Origin: Adiantum capillus-veneris
Lineage: Eukaryota > Streptophyta > Polypodiopsida > Polypodiales > Pteridaceae
Reading direction: 5' to 3'
NCBI GenBank assembly: GCA_014529385.2
Contig: CM043964.1
Span: forward strand, 106,394,087 to 106,458,086
Length of the DNA: 64,000 nt
Made by a program: the position numbers and the translations under genes. Shown in pieces: positions 22,582 through 32,942 of the stretch. The first letter of the stretch is position 1. Each line of letters opens with the position of its first letter. The notes under the pieces are model-generated. The model was not told the DNA's origin and did not search any database. It worked only from the letters and a program-made list of their open reading frames with translations.

Positions 22582-23160
22582 ATTTTCTATTTCTCTTTTT
22601 GAGTGCAATTGTGCACTGCTCGACCACCTTGCATTTAAGGTTTCAAAAAAATGCTTTGTACACACTGTGTGAGCGTGTGTGAGCGTGCGCGTGCGCGTGC
22701 GTGTGTGCGCGTGTGTTTTGTCACCACACACCCATTCCCCCCAATTCCAAGCTCTCGACTTTACCTGCTCCAAGTCCCTCCAAGCCCCGCTACTCCAAAC
22801 CTTCAATTCCCCCCATTGCAATGCTTGCCCGATTCTGTGCACTCTAGGTCCGATTTGCCTCAATGCAAAACAGTGTGTGTGTACCACACATCGCCATTCC
22901 CAAGCTTTTCAAGCTTTCTTCGTATGCTCTGTTTTTGCTTCTCCAACCTCTGCAGATCTACAATTGCTGCAAGATTTCTCAAGAATCTCCAAGATCTCCC
23001 TCCAAGCCAAGAGGGGTTGCGCACGCCGGGTAGCCGAGAACTTCCGACCTCGCTTGATCTCTCCGGTTTGTGCCGGATCCGCCCCGTATCAACCGGATCC
23101 AGTGCCCGCAAGCACCGAGCTCCGTCGCTGCCGAGAGATCACTGCCGCCGCCGAACCAAA
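22241..23160. repeat. Low-complexity segment: C-run, (GA)n, GTGCGTG tract
   Basis: It contains a C-rich run (about 22480-22507), a (GA)n tract (about 22551-22579) and an alternating purine-pyrimidine stretch rich in GTGCGCGTG (about 22672-22715) that could adopt Z-form DNA. Open frames here are compositional. By position it would be the 5' leader of the minus-strand copia element. Confidence 0.7.
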
Positions 23161-23172
23161 GCTCTGATACAA
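23161..23172 (-). other. Primer binding site (initiator tRNA-Met type) of copia element
   Basis: On the minus strand TTGTATCAGAGC follows the LTR end, one base different from the standard plant PBS TGGTATCAGAGC that pairs with the 3' end of initiator tRNA-Met. Confidence 0.8.
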
Positions 23173-23405
23173 TTATGAGTGTGCGAATGCGTGCATGCGT
23201 GCGCGGTGCGATGCGTGCGGGGAAGGGGAAAGAGCACAAGACCGTGTGGGTGGAGCAACCTCAAGAAGTAATGATGATGAGCTCTTTATTCTCATATCTA
23301 ATGAAGAATAAGAGATATGAGAATAAGGATATGTACACACATGGATGGGTGGGCGGACATTGGATGTCCAGGCAAGCAAAAGGCGAAGCGCCTTTTCCCC
23401 TAACA
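23173..23405 (-). mobile_element. 5' LTR of copia element
   Basis: On the minus strand it begins TGTTAGGGGAAAAGG and ends near CACACTCA, directly before the PBS. It shares blocks with the fragment at 11388-11507. The flank at 23406 is Ty3 RT coding sequence, so this copia element was inserted into or next to an older Ty3 element. Confidence 0.7.
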
Positions 23406-23591
23406 ATTTCAAGAATACCTGGATAATTTTGTACTGGTATTCTTTGATGACAAAGAGTCTATTCTAAATATGTGAAGGAGCATGAAGAATATATATGCAA
23501 ATTATTGAGTCTCTTTCGACAACATCACTTATATGCCAAAATGAGAAAATGTTTTTTTTGTACCCCGAAATCAGCTATCTTGGATTTATCA
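23406..23591 (+). pseudogene. Ty3 reverse transcriptase, first half (before Helitron)
   Basis: FQEYLDNFVLVFFDD is the RT palm motif with the catalytic FxDD pair. After a small frame error come KEHEEYICKLLSLF and AKMRKCFFC, then the strand that leads to LGFII. The frame stops exactly at the Helitron insertion point and resumes at 25128. Confidence 0.8.
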
Positions 23592-23864
23592 TCTATACTA
23601 TATATGAAGCAGCTCGAACTTTTCAAGCAAGGAGAAGGCATCCACTTGTCACTCTTAGGTTCACTTAAAAGAAAACTTTGCAAAATGTTTCATTCCTGGC
23701 CTTGGAACCTGTGAACCATTTCAGCTTTCAAATTGACAAGTTTAAAAAAAGGATTGACTTTACTTTTTCATTTAAGGAAGACTTTATTTATCCTTGTGAA
23801 AGCCACTTTTGGGTGGCTCAACTTTGCTTTTCAAAAGCTAATGGCCCTAAAAATTAAAAATTTA

Positions 23865-24874
23865 AGGAATTGTTCGTATGTGCACTAGCAAAATTTTAGT
23901 GGTTTACTTCAAGGCAAAATTGGAATCTAGCTAAGATTTTGCAATTTTAGACCATTAAAAATATTTAAGCCCACTTTTTATCTAACATCGGACTCGAATA
24001 GTCTCAAAATAAAAAGACGTGTGTGTATGTGTGTGTGTGTGTGTGTGTGTGTTGGGGGGGGGGGGGGTTTCAAAGAGGACACCAAATCTTTTTTCATGAT
24101 CGAAATAATTTAAAGTAAATAAGGGCCACACTAAAAACTCTTTTGAAGAATTGATGGTATTTATACTAAAACTTGCAGAATTTTGTTGGTTTTTTCAAGG
24201 TAAGCTTGGAATCCTGGGGGGGTGTGTCACTATATGTAAAACCTATATCAGGTGTCTTCAAGCACTATTTATAAAACCCTTAGCTATGAATTTCTCACCA
24301 ATAAAAGGGAGCATTTTCTATTCAATTTGTAAAGTGTTTTTCAAGAATAGTTTTTCCATTATAACACTTGCAAAATTTATTAGCTCAAGTTTTATAATTT
24401 TAGCTGGTTGAAGGAACATTAAACTTTGTTTCTTTTTGTGAATGCGGGTTTCCAACATACCCAAAATGGAAGGGTATGAGAGGCACTCAAAAGATGCACG
24501 CTCAATATATCCACAATCACTCTCTCAGGACCTTGAGCACAAGCTATGCACCAAGAGGAGAGGTGCACTTATCAAAAATTTGTTGCACCCTTGCATGGGA
24601 CATACTTGAAGAATTGTCAGTATTTACATTAACACTTGCAAAATTTATTAGCCCAGGTTTTATAATTTTAGCCGGTTGAAGGAACATTAAACTTTATTTC
24701 TTTTTGTAGACGTGGGTTTCCAACATACCCAAAATGGAAGGGTACGAGAGGCACTGAAAAGATGCACGCTCAGTACATCCACAATCACTCTCTCATGACC
24801 TCGAGCACAAGCTATGCACCAAGAGGAGAGGTGCACCTATCAAAAATTTGTTACACCCTTGCATGGGACACCAA

Positions 24875-24875
<1 letters not shown>
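23865..24875. repeat. Diverged ~200-277-bp tandem repeats inside the Helitron
   Basis: Units share GAAGAATTG..AGTATTTA...AACACTTGCAAAATTT, at about 23868, 24145, 24343 and 24608. The last two are most alike, including GTTTCCAACATACCCAAAAT and CAAGCTATGCACCAAGAGGA 267 bp apart. A (TG)n plus G-run (24021-24067) interrupts the earlier units. Confidence 0.75.
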
Positions 24876-24878
<3 letters not shown>

Positions 24879-24924
<46 letters not shown>

Positions 24925-24991
24925 GTCATCCTTTTGGAGTGATCCACTCTCTCCACTTGTGTGCATACATACACTTATACACACCTACAAA

Positions 24992-25077
<86 letters not shown>
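24879..25077. repeat. (GA)n and (TG)n(GA)n microsatellites in the Helitron
   Basis: A GA tract at about 24881-24921, and a TG tract followed by GA tracts at about 24995-25076. They lie close to the Helitron 3' end. Confidence 0.95.
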
Positions 25078-25078
<1 letters not shown>

Positions 25079-25127
25079 CAATGTCCATGCTTTTCTTAGC
25101 CCCAGCAACGTGCGGGTCACACACTAG

Positions 25128-25914
25128 TATCTTCAAAAGGGATCTCGGTGGATTTTGCAAAGGTTAAGGACATAATAGAATGGCCACAACCCAAAACTAT
25201 CAGCGAAATTTGAGGCTTCTTGGGTATTACAAGATGGTTCATAATATTTGTCAAGGATTATAAGCTCATTGTTGTACCCTTGACTCAATTACTCAAGAAA
25301 TCATCCAAGCTTACATGGGAGAAAGAGCAAGAAGATTGTTTTCAACAACTAAAACAATACCTCACCTCTGCTCCCGTACTCAAGTTACCTGATTTCACTC
25401 AAGATTTTGAGATAGTGACAGATGCAAGTGGACTCGCCGTAGGAAGAGTCTTAAATCAGGAAGACCGACTAGTCGCCTTTACTCCACAAAAATTCAGTAT
25501 TCATGAGTTGAATTATCCAACTCATGATCTAGAACTTTTGGCTATTATTCACGCTCTCAAACTGTGGAGCCATTATCTTTTGGCACGTCAGTTTCAGCTA
25601 ATCACTGACCATCAAAGTCTAAAAAATGGAATTTCTCCCAACCAACACTCAACATGATGCAACAACACTGAATAAAGCTTTTGCAGGAGTATGACCTTCA
25701 AATAGAGTACAAACCAGGTAAGGAAAATGTGGTTGTTGATGCCCTCAATAGGAAATCCTTTTATCTTCAGATTTTACAAATCCTTGTCCAGGAGGACGCA
25801 ACGGCAAAGGAAAGAGTGTTCCATGTTGAAGTCATTATGCAGAGGCTCTTCTACTACCCCTTTGTTCACACTACTTGGTGGAAAAGAGAGGGTGGAAATT
25901 TTGGAATAATATAA
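25128..25914 (+). pseudogene. Ty3 RT end and RNase H (after Helitron)
   Basis: SSKGISVDFAKVKDIIEW continues the RT. A stop interrupts the next motif, followed by PLTQLLKKSSKLTWEKEQED. RNase H shows DFEIVTDASGLAVG (first Asp), the LELLAIIHALKLW region (Glu) and LITDHQSLK (Asp). The tail DLQIEYKPGKENVVVDALNR closes the domain. Integrase is absent. The frame is open from 25220 to 25657 and then shifts. Confidence 0.85.
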
Positions 25915-25936
25915 ACAATGCTGAAAGAGCAGATTT

Positions 25937-28238
25937 GGAGTTATTTTTGTATGTGTGGCAACCAAGTGGACAACTTTTGCAGACGTAGATGGTGGAAAAA
26001 GGGGAGGGGGGGGGGGGGGGGGGGGGGGGGACAAAAAGGGAATTCTCTATCGTAAGCTAGCATGAAATTGTGTTACTGTCATCGCATCGAGTGAAGCCCT
26101 TTTTTGAGGGGGGACAAAAGGGAATTCTCTACCGTGAGCTAGCATGAAATTGTGTTGTTGCCTCTGCATGGTGTGAACCCCTTTTCCTACATGGCTTGCA
26201 ACCATTGGTTGCCTTTGCATACTCTTCTTTTGCCGTCACCTACAATGAACCCACCCTAAATTGTTTACAAGAGTCCACCAGGGACTGCTTAGTAGGCGGA
26301 AGGGTAATTTTAGTCCTAAAAGGGACAGCCCTTTCGCCAAAAGGCACTCAAACTTTTTGGTCTAGGGCGATCGAACTAAATTCAAAGACTCTCAAAGAGT
26401 TCCAGAGGACCAAAAAATTTTATTGATGGATTTTATGGTTTGTAATGGATTTCTATTGGAGGTATTCCACCCTGCGGCCAGCTAATTATCGATTGGAACG
26501 AACTCCGGCTAACGAGGATTATGTCAAAAATTTCTTTTCTTAATATATCCTCGAGTATGCACAAAAGAAAATAAAATTGAAAAGGGCATACCACCTCGAT
26601 CACGTTTGACGATATACCTACTGAAAGAGTCGAGTGCACCCTCAACATATTGTGCACATAAATTTTGAAAGAAGGCTTCGAGATTTTAGCAGCCTACATT
26701 TTGGAATGTAGGGGACGCTCTTATAAGATTTTCTAAGATCTAGGTCACGTGGAGCATGGCTTGCGCAATTGTTCGCAACCGGTAATCGAGGAAGTAGCCA
26801 GCCGCTACTAGCGTCGTACACAAACTGAAAAAGCTGATTTTGTTTTCGTCTTTTTTTGGAGTTATTTTTGTATGTGTAGCAACCAAGTGGACAACTTTTG
26901 CAGACGTGGATGGTGGAAAAAGGTCTCGGCAAGGGGTGCCGGGGGGGGGGGGGGGGGGGGGCAAAAAGGGATTTCTCTATCGTAAACTAGCGTGAAATTG
27001 TGTTACTGTCATCGCATCATGTGAAGCCCTTTTTTGAGGGGGGACAAAAGGGAATTCTCTACCGTGAGCTAGCATGAAATCGTGTTGTTGCCTCCGCACG
27101 GTGTGAACCCCTTTTCCTACATGGCTTGCAACCATTGGTTGATTTTGCATACTCTTCTTCTGTTGTCACCTGCAGTGAACCCACCCTAAATTGTTTACAA
27201 GAGTCCACCAAGAACTCCTTAGTAGGTAGAAGGGTAATTTTAGTCCTCAAAGGTACAACCCTTTCGCCAAAAGGCACTCGAACTTTTTGGTCCAGGGCGA
27301 TCGAACTAAATTCAAACACTCTCAAAGAGTCCCAAAGGACCAAAAAAATTTATTGATGGATTTTATGGTTTGTAATCGATTTCTATCGAAGGTATTCCAC
27401 CTCTAAGGCCAGCTAGTCATCATATGTAAAAAGTCCCTTCGATTGGACGAACTCCGGCTAATGAGAATGATGTCCAAAAAAAAAAAAATCTTAATATATC
27501 CTCGAGTAGGGAGTACCCGACTGGGCTAAATTGAAAAAGGCTGAGAATCTTGCGGTATACTCACAGGAAAGGCGAACAGGGGCTGAGCCTGCAAAAGGAA
27601 GGCGGGTGGGAAGTTAAGAGGCAGGTGGTGGCGGAGCGTGCAAGGGAGGTAGGTTCGCCCTGAGCACTGCCCAATGCATGCCAGGTGATGGAGACGAGCA
27701 GGAATTGAAGAGGATTGGGGGAAACATTTGTTTTTTAAGTGCAAAGAGCTTCATGTTGCAACCTGTCATTGTTGCAGATGTGGTTACTGCAACGGCTCAA
27801 GAGTCAATCCTTCATGCGCATGGGTTCGAATACCCTCAAACTTTTGGCTTGACCTCGGGTCGGTGAGGGGGGTGGAGGGGGAACGCAGGAATCTGTCAAG
27901 ATTTTGGGTAATAAAATGGAGTAGCCAGTAGTAGGGGATACCAGCGAGAAAAGAAAATAAAATTGAGATGGGCATACCACCTCGATCACGTTTGACGATA
28001 TACCTACTAAAAGAGTCGAGTGCTTGCCGCACCCTCAACATATTGTGCCCGTAAAATTTTGAAAGAAGGCTTCGAGATTTTATGTAGGGGACGCTCTTAT
28101 AAGATTTTCTAAGAGCTAGGTCACCTGGAGCATGGCCTGCGCACTTGTTCGCAACCGGTAACCAAGGAAGTTTTTGGAAGAGCCAGCGTCGTACACAAAC
28201 TGGAAAAGCTGATTTCGTTTTTGTCTTTTTTCCAGCCG
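25937..28238. repeat. Large two-unit tandem duplication upstream of the NAC gene
   Basis: Unit 1 (25937-26857) and unit 2 (26858-28238) both begin GGAGTTATTTTTGTATGTGT and end near GCTGATTT.GTTTT.GTCTTTTTT. They share long blocks, for example AATTCTCTA.CGT.AGCTAGC and CACCTCGATCACGTTTGACG. Each has a poly(G) run (26008-26031 and 26940-26961). Unit 2 carries a ~430-bp insertion (about 27512-27945). I see no conserved ORF. It could be LTR-derived because Ty3 pol ends just before it. Confidence 0.85.
27512..27945. mobile_element. ~430-bp insertion in unit 2, possibly SINE-like
   Basis: The segment is absent from unit 1. It is bracketed by GTAGGGAGTACC and GTAGGGGATACC, which could be a diverged target duplication. 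Near its right half it has GGGTTCGAATACCC, which looks like a pol III B box (GGTTCGANNCC). I could not place a convincing A box, so the SINE idea is only a suggestion. Confidence 0.35.
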
Positions 28239-28442
28239 TCACGTGAACGGAAAATGTTTGCAAATGGTTGGCAACCACTTGCAAATTAAGCGTCAATGTA
28301 AACTGCCTCTAAGGGATTCATAGTGGGGGAGATACAAAAAGTGCCAAGGGAGTTTCCGGGTTTTTTCTAAGAAACTTGACCACGACTTCAGGCGCAGGAA
28401 TTCTGTGTTGACTCTTCCGCGTGAAAGTGCCACCCGCGCCTC

Positions 28443-28450
28443 TATAAAAA
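28443..28450 (+). promoter_or_regulatory. TATA box of the NAC gene
   Basis: CTCTATAAAAACTG lies 101 bp upstream of the ATG at 28551. A (TG)n(GA)n microsatellite (28452-28505) falls between, so it would lie at the transcription start or in the 5' UTR. Repeat-length changes there could affect expression. Confidence 0.65.
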
Positions 28451-28472
28451 CTGTGTGTGTGTGTGTGAGTGA

Positions 28473-28505
<33 letters not shown>

Positions 28506-28550
28506 CCCAGCCTATCAGTTAAGCTCCTCCATCAAGCAAACTGTGGATTG

Positions 28551-30821
28551 ATGAATCGTAGAGACTCGTATGATAGTAATTCATTACTCACAGATGATAT
28601 GCTTCACTACTTTGATAGCTCTAATTTCTATCTCCACAATAGCGAGCCAGATATAATCAATCAGGAGTTTTCAATTTGCGACACTGATCCAACCATTTTG
28701 CCTGTCAATTATGTAAATGAGTATATTCCTCATATAGCCAATGTCACTACTAGCCATGAGCACAGTTATTCAATTGAGCATACTGATTCTAATTACTACA
28801 CTAATATAGACAACCTAACTCCTAGCCATGAGCATACTGATTCTAATGACCTCTACATAACACCCAAATTACAAAGTATGAGTAGTAATTATGAGCTCAG
28901 TTATGAGACATGCTTAGAGCCTAATATTGACATGGTGGGTGATGGTGGTAGTCTTGATTCACATCAATTGAAACTTAGTCACTTGCCCGGATTTCGATTC
29001 CACCCTACTGAGCAAGAATTGGTGGGGTTCTACTTGCGTGGCAAAGTCGAAGGCGCTTTGCCTCCCAGCTTCACCTTCATTCCCGAGGTCGAGCTCTACC
29101 TCCATGACCCTTGGGACCTTGTTGCAGGTGGAGTCTCTCTCTCTCTCTCTCTCATCAAGAAGGGAGGCTTGATACCCTTTTGTATTATGTAATCAAGATT
29201 ACAAGCCCAAACTAGGCACACAACTTAAAATGGATTTGATAGTGAAAAACCCCTGAGATATTTAACAACCACAAACCGTAGACATAGGGTAAAACTACTA
29301 GTGATATAGAGTTACAAAAGATGGGTGATGCTACAAAAGCGAGGAGTAGGGGAGTAAGGGAAGAGAGTTGAAGCATAGCCTAAACTTCGACAAGGAGGCC
29401 GAAAACTCCACCAAAGAATCTTTGATATCTAGCTCTGAGTCTCACAGGCTATGTACAACGACACATCCTAGTAGAATGAGCACCACCATGGCCAAGGACT
29501 TTGCATCAAATATTCGGGAGGGAGATACCGTGAGCTATCCCTAGCAATAATCCACAGGGCTATGGCCCTCTGCAACCTAGATAAGCAAAGCATAACATGG
29601 AGCAATCTGAAGTAGGTTCCAACTATCCAACCCTCCATGACGACAACAAGCCCAAAAAACCTTAGAGGGCTCCCCTCTAGGCCCTCTAAAGTGGAGATTC
29701 CTATTCTGGAAGGTGCACCCTCTACGCAAGATCTCGCACCCCATAAACCCCTTGTTAGTTGATGCACCTCTTTTTCGTGAGCTACCAATAGTTGTGCGAT
29801 GCGGTTAAATTTGAGCGCTAGTACTTATGTGGCACTAGTGAGTGTGGTTGATTTTATTGATCTTTAATTTTTTAATGTCGAGTGTTGTTGCTTTTGCCAC
29901 ATAGGCAAAAGCGCTCAAAAATTATCATCGCCTGTAGCTGTGTCGCTATCACTCGAGCATTTACCTATTGTGAACTGGGTGGATACAATCAACAGGCGCT
30001 TCTATTGGTTGGAGGATGGTTGAAGCACCTCCCGGCAAAGCTGCTAGATAGAATTTCGGATGATGGCAGTTGAGCATGTGGGTAGCTATGGGGCTGTTGT
30101 CTGAATCATCAAGGGCCCTCCAAAGGCGGTATTAGCAACCCTATGGGGGAGCCCTCTTAGCCTACTATTCAAAGACAAGGGAATTAAACAAAAAAAAGAC
30201 ATAAAACATATAGCATGCAAGCTGTGCACACATCACCCACATGTAGACAAGCAAACACATGGAGATGAACACACAAGCAGCAACCAAAACATAGGTAACC
30301 AACAAATAAAAAATCAACAAGCATTTTCAATAGACAAACAAGCATACAAGAAGGCAATCGAAAGAAAATGCCTGCATAGAAAAACCAGAGAAAACAAGAA
30401 AATGGCACAAGTGAGAGAGCAGTAGCAAAGACTCTAGGGTTAGAAGAAGAGGAGAAAGGAAAGAACCATGCAATTCATTGAGGACTGCATGCAAATTGTG
30501 GAGTGAAGAACAAATCTAGCAAGTAGAGGGGGAAAAGCATGTATTGGTGGTATCAAAAAGTGGTGCCTTGGACACTCCTTTGATAGCACTTTACAAACCA
30601 TATATTCATGTTTTACATGTAAAACAAACTAGTGTACTATATATCAATGGGTAGTTTTTTAAAAGTAGCATCTAAAACCACTAATACATGCTTTCACCTG
30701 GGGCGAGTTGTAGGTAGAGAATGTGCAAGTACCAAGTGGCACATGCATATAGGGAGAGTAGAACTCTGTTGCCACACATACGCAAGAGCTACACATTCAA
30801 CTCAATGAATTTCTTCATTAT

Positions 30822-30880
<59 letters not shown>

Positions 30881-32942
30881 CTTAAGCATCAAGAGTCACT
30901 TATCAGTTCTACATATAGTGCATCACATGTATCTTTCGTTCCATACGTAATAGTTGACCTCTGGGGACGATAATAAAATCTATCTATCTATCTCCAAAAT
31001 ATGTAGTCTATATCTCTTCACAAACACAACCCTTATTATTTGAATCATTCGTCATCATGGCAAGAGGGTTTTTTATAGCAAAACTAAAATTGTATTAAAG
31101 AAGAAAGGGAAGTTCAACCGTGGCCTCAAAGGTAGGGGAAGAGGTAGTCCCAAAAGAGAAAAATTTCTACATTGCTAAACAAACATCCCTTATCAAAATC
31201 TTTCTTTGGAGTAAAAGCTCAACATTGTAGCTCTCCATTTGTGCCATCTTTGAGTTCTTTGTAAGAAGTACAAAGGGAACTCATCTCTGAGTTCCCTTAG
31301 GGAGAACTCATCTCTGAGTTCTCTATAAGAAGTACAAAGGGAACTCATAGACCTCCCTAGGATGGGAAAAAATATGAGGTAAAGAACTAATTTCATAAAT
31401 AACTTTTGGAGCCACTTAAATCTATATATCCATTGTACACTGCACTTGTTGTTGAGCTTCTTTTTAAAGGACTGCTCGACTGAGCACATATTGCATCCTT
31501 GCAACGCCTTGCATAGATCCTCCTATAACTTGCCAAACCACTTCAAAAATTATTCACGTTTTCTTGCTTTGCCTTACTCAACATTTGTAACTTATGCCAT
31601 ATCTTGTCCTAATGTGAATCGTATTGCAGACAAAGGATCACAAAAAGAGTGGTTCTTCTTTGTGCCAAGGGACAAAAAACATCTAAAGGGAGCAAGGCCA
31701 AATCGGCAAACAAAATATGGGTTTTGGAAAGCAACGGGCATTGATAAGATAGTCAAGCTCAATGACCCTTTTGCACCATCTCATTATAATGGACTAAGGA
31801 AGACCTTGGTCTATTACAAGGGCAGGGCCCCCAATGGCTCTCGCACTCCATGGATCATGAATGAATATCGCCTCGCTAACAACAAAGCTACAAATCAACA
31901 TAGCAAAGAGGTAATTTTCTCATCTAGCTATACATTTGACACTAGCACTTTATTAGTTTAAGAGAGGCATTAATAAGCACTATCCAATGGAAGCTTGTTT
32001 TGAACCTTGCAAACAAATTTCCATTGGACATGTAAAATGATGATATTGACTCTCAACAATAAGTGGAAGTAAAGTATCTTAGTGTAGGGAGTCTACTACT
32101 ACGACTACTACTACTACTGTTGTTGTTGCTACTGCTGCTGCTATTGTTGCTAGTACTCAGGGAGTTGTAGGCATTGATCGTTCATACTCTCTTCTTCATC
32201 TATTTAACTTGATCTTAGGGACTTGCATTGAGCCATATAATGTTTAGAAGTCAAAAGTGTTCCCAAAACTATCCATAACTCAAAGTTAACCACAACAAAT
32301 CAACGTAAAATGCATGAACTAAAATTCAAGCTCAACGACATGGATGCTTCTCAAGTCATGCCCTACACATAAAGCACCCACAAACATTTGCTAGAAGAAT
32401 CTGCTTCCACTAAATTACGACCAAGCTTCAAATGTTATCTTCTAATGTTGTCCCTATTTTGATAGAAATTTTTTTTGTTGCCTCAACAAAAAATTATTTG
32501 GAGTGGTTGTAGATTGATTTTTTAATACAGAAGGTTTGACTCCTTAAACTGCCAAAGAAAAAGGCGCTCTTAGATCCCATCCACTTCCTAATGAAACTCT
32601 TAATCATGCTTTTGACCTTAACTAGATGGTTGAGGCTAAAGATAATAGAAGTTTTATGGTTAGTGTCTTCTTATCTTACCAAAATGTTGCTAATGAATTT
32701 TTTGTATGCTTATTAAGCAGAGCGTAATTACTCTTTGCAAACTCTACCAGAAAAAGATGCTCTATCATCCGGGAAGCGAAGTACCTCTTCCACAAAATGT
32801 ATGTTTGTAAATTATCAGTACTTAATTTTCCTTTTTCCTAAGTTCTCTTCAGCAACAATGTATGTATAAACTACTCCAAACCCACTTTGTGAAAAATCTT
32901 ACATCTAACTCTAAGCCAAAAATTCCAGCGTGTCATCAATGA
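28551..32942 (+). CDS. NAC-domain transcription factor, four exons, 341 aa
   Basis: Exons 28551-29127, 31630-31910, 32721-32798 and 32853-32942 join in frame to 342 codons including stop, all with GT-AG introns. NAC subdomains appear in order: A ([18 protein letters not shown], from residue 145), B ([16 protein letters not shown]), C (EWFFFVPRD...[15 protein letters not shown]), D ([28 protein letters not shown]) and E ([11 protein letters not shown]). NAC proteins are plant-specific nuclear factors that bind DNA as dimers. The order is unusual: 144 Ser/Asn/Asp/His-rich residues precede the NAC domain, with a duplicated SHEH...HTDSN motif, and only about 45 residues follow it. In most NAC proteins the variable activation region is C-terminal. 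The ATG at 28551 is the first after the TATA box. The last small exon is the least certain part. Confidence 0.85.
30823..30876. repeat. (CT)n microsatellite in NAC intron 1
   Basis: Pure CT tract directly upstream of the truncated LINE copy. Confidence 0.95.
30880..30993 (+). mobile_element. 5'-truncated LINE copy (last ~110 bp)
   Basis: It matches 6450-6562: AGCATC.AGAGTCACT.ATCAG, CATCACATGTA, TTGACCTC.G.GGACGATAATAAAATC and a (TATC)n tail. It is in the same orientation as the NAC gene and shows that this LINE family integrates with severe 5' truncation. Confidence 0.85.
31255..31350. repeat. Duplicated hairpin unit in NAC intron 1
   Basis: GGGAACTCA-TCTC-TGAGTTCCC is a perfect 9-bp stem with a 4-nt loop. 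The next unit, AGAACTCA-TCTC-TGAGTTCT, is a related 8-bp stem. TAAGAAGTACAAAGGGAACTCA occurs at both ends, 65 bp apart. Confidence 0.7.
32092..32153. repeat. (CTA)n/(GTT)n trinucleotide repeat in NAC intron 2
   Basis: ACTACTACT... changes to GTTGTTGTT and GCTGCTGCT within intron 2 (31911-32720). Confidence 0.9.

Larger units (their letters stand above)
23592..25127 (+). mobile_element. Non-autonomous Helitron inserted in Ty3 RT
   Basis: The 1,536-bp insert begins TCTATACTATATATGAAG and ends CACACTAG. Both are typical plant Helitron ends (5' TC, 3' CTAG), and it sits between an A (23591) and a T (25128), the Helitron target. A GC-rich imperfect hairpin with an AAC loop (25100-25116) lies 7 bp before CTAG. 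Removing the insert restores the RT frame through LGFII/SSKGISV. It has no Rep/helicase, only repeats and microsatellites. Confidence 0.85.
29128..31629 (+). other. NAC intron 1 (2,502 bp) with repeat debris
   Basis: The donor CAG/GTGGAG and acceptor TTGCAG/AC join GCA-G to AC-AAA as Ala-Asp and keep the NAC frame. The intron holds a (CT)n tract (30823-30876), a LINE 3' end (30880-30993) and duplicated hairpins (31255-31350). No other gene is visible; a minus-strand open frame at 29468-29788 has no recognisable motif. Confidence 0.8.

Noticed and set aside
25128-25914. Endogenous pararetrovirus (caulimovirid) origin for the RT/RNase H pieces
   Set aside because: Adjacent integrase remnants of the same type, LTR/PPT signals and typical Ty3 RNase H tails point to Ty3 retrotransposons. 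No movement or coat protein motif is seen.
27812-27835. tRNA gene (GGGTTCGAATACCC resembles a T-loop)
   Set aside because: No cloverleaf could be drawn: there is no matching acceptor stem, anticodon arm or A box upstream.
29468-29788. 106-aa minus-strand ORF in NAC intron 1 as a gene
   Set aside because: It has no recognisable domain and lies antisense within an intron rich in transposon debris.
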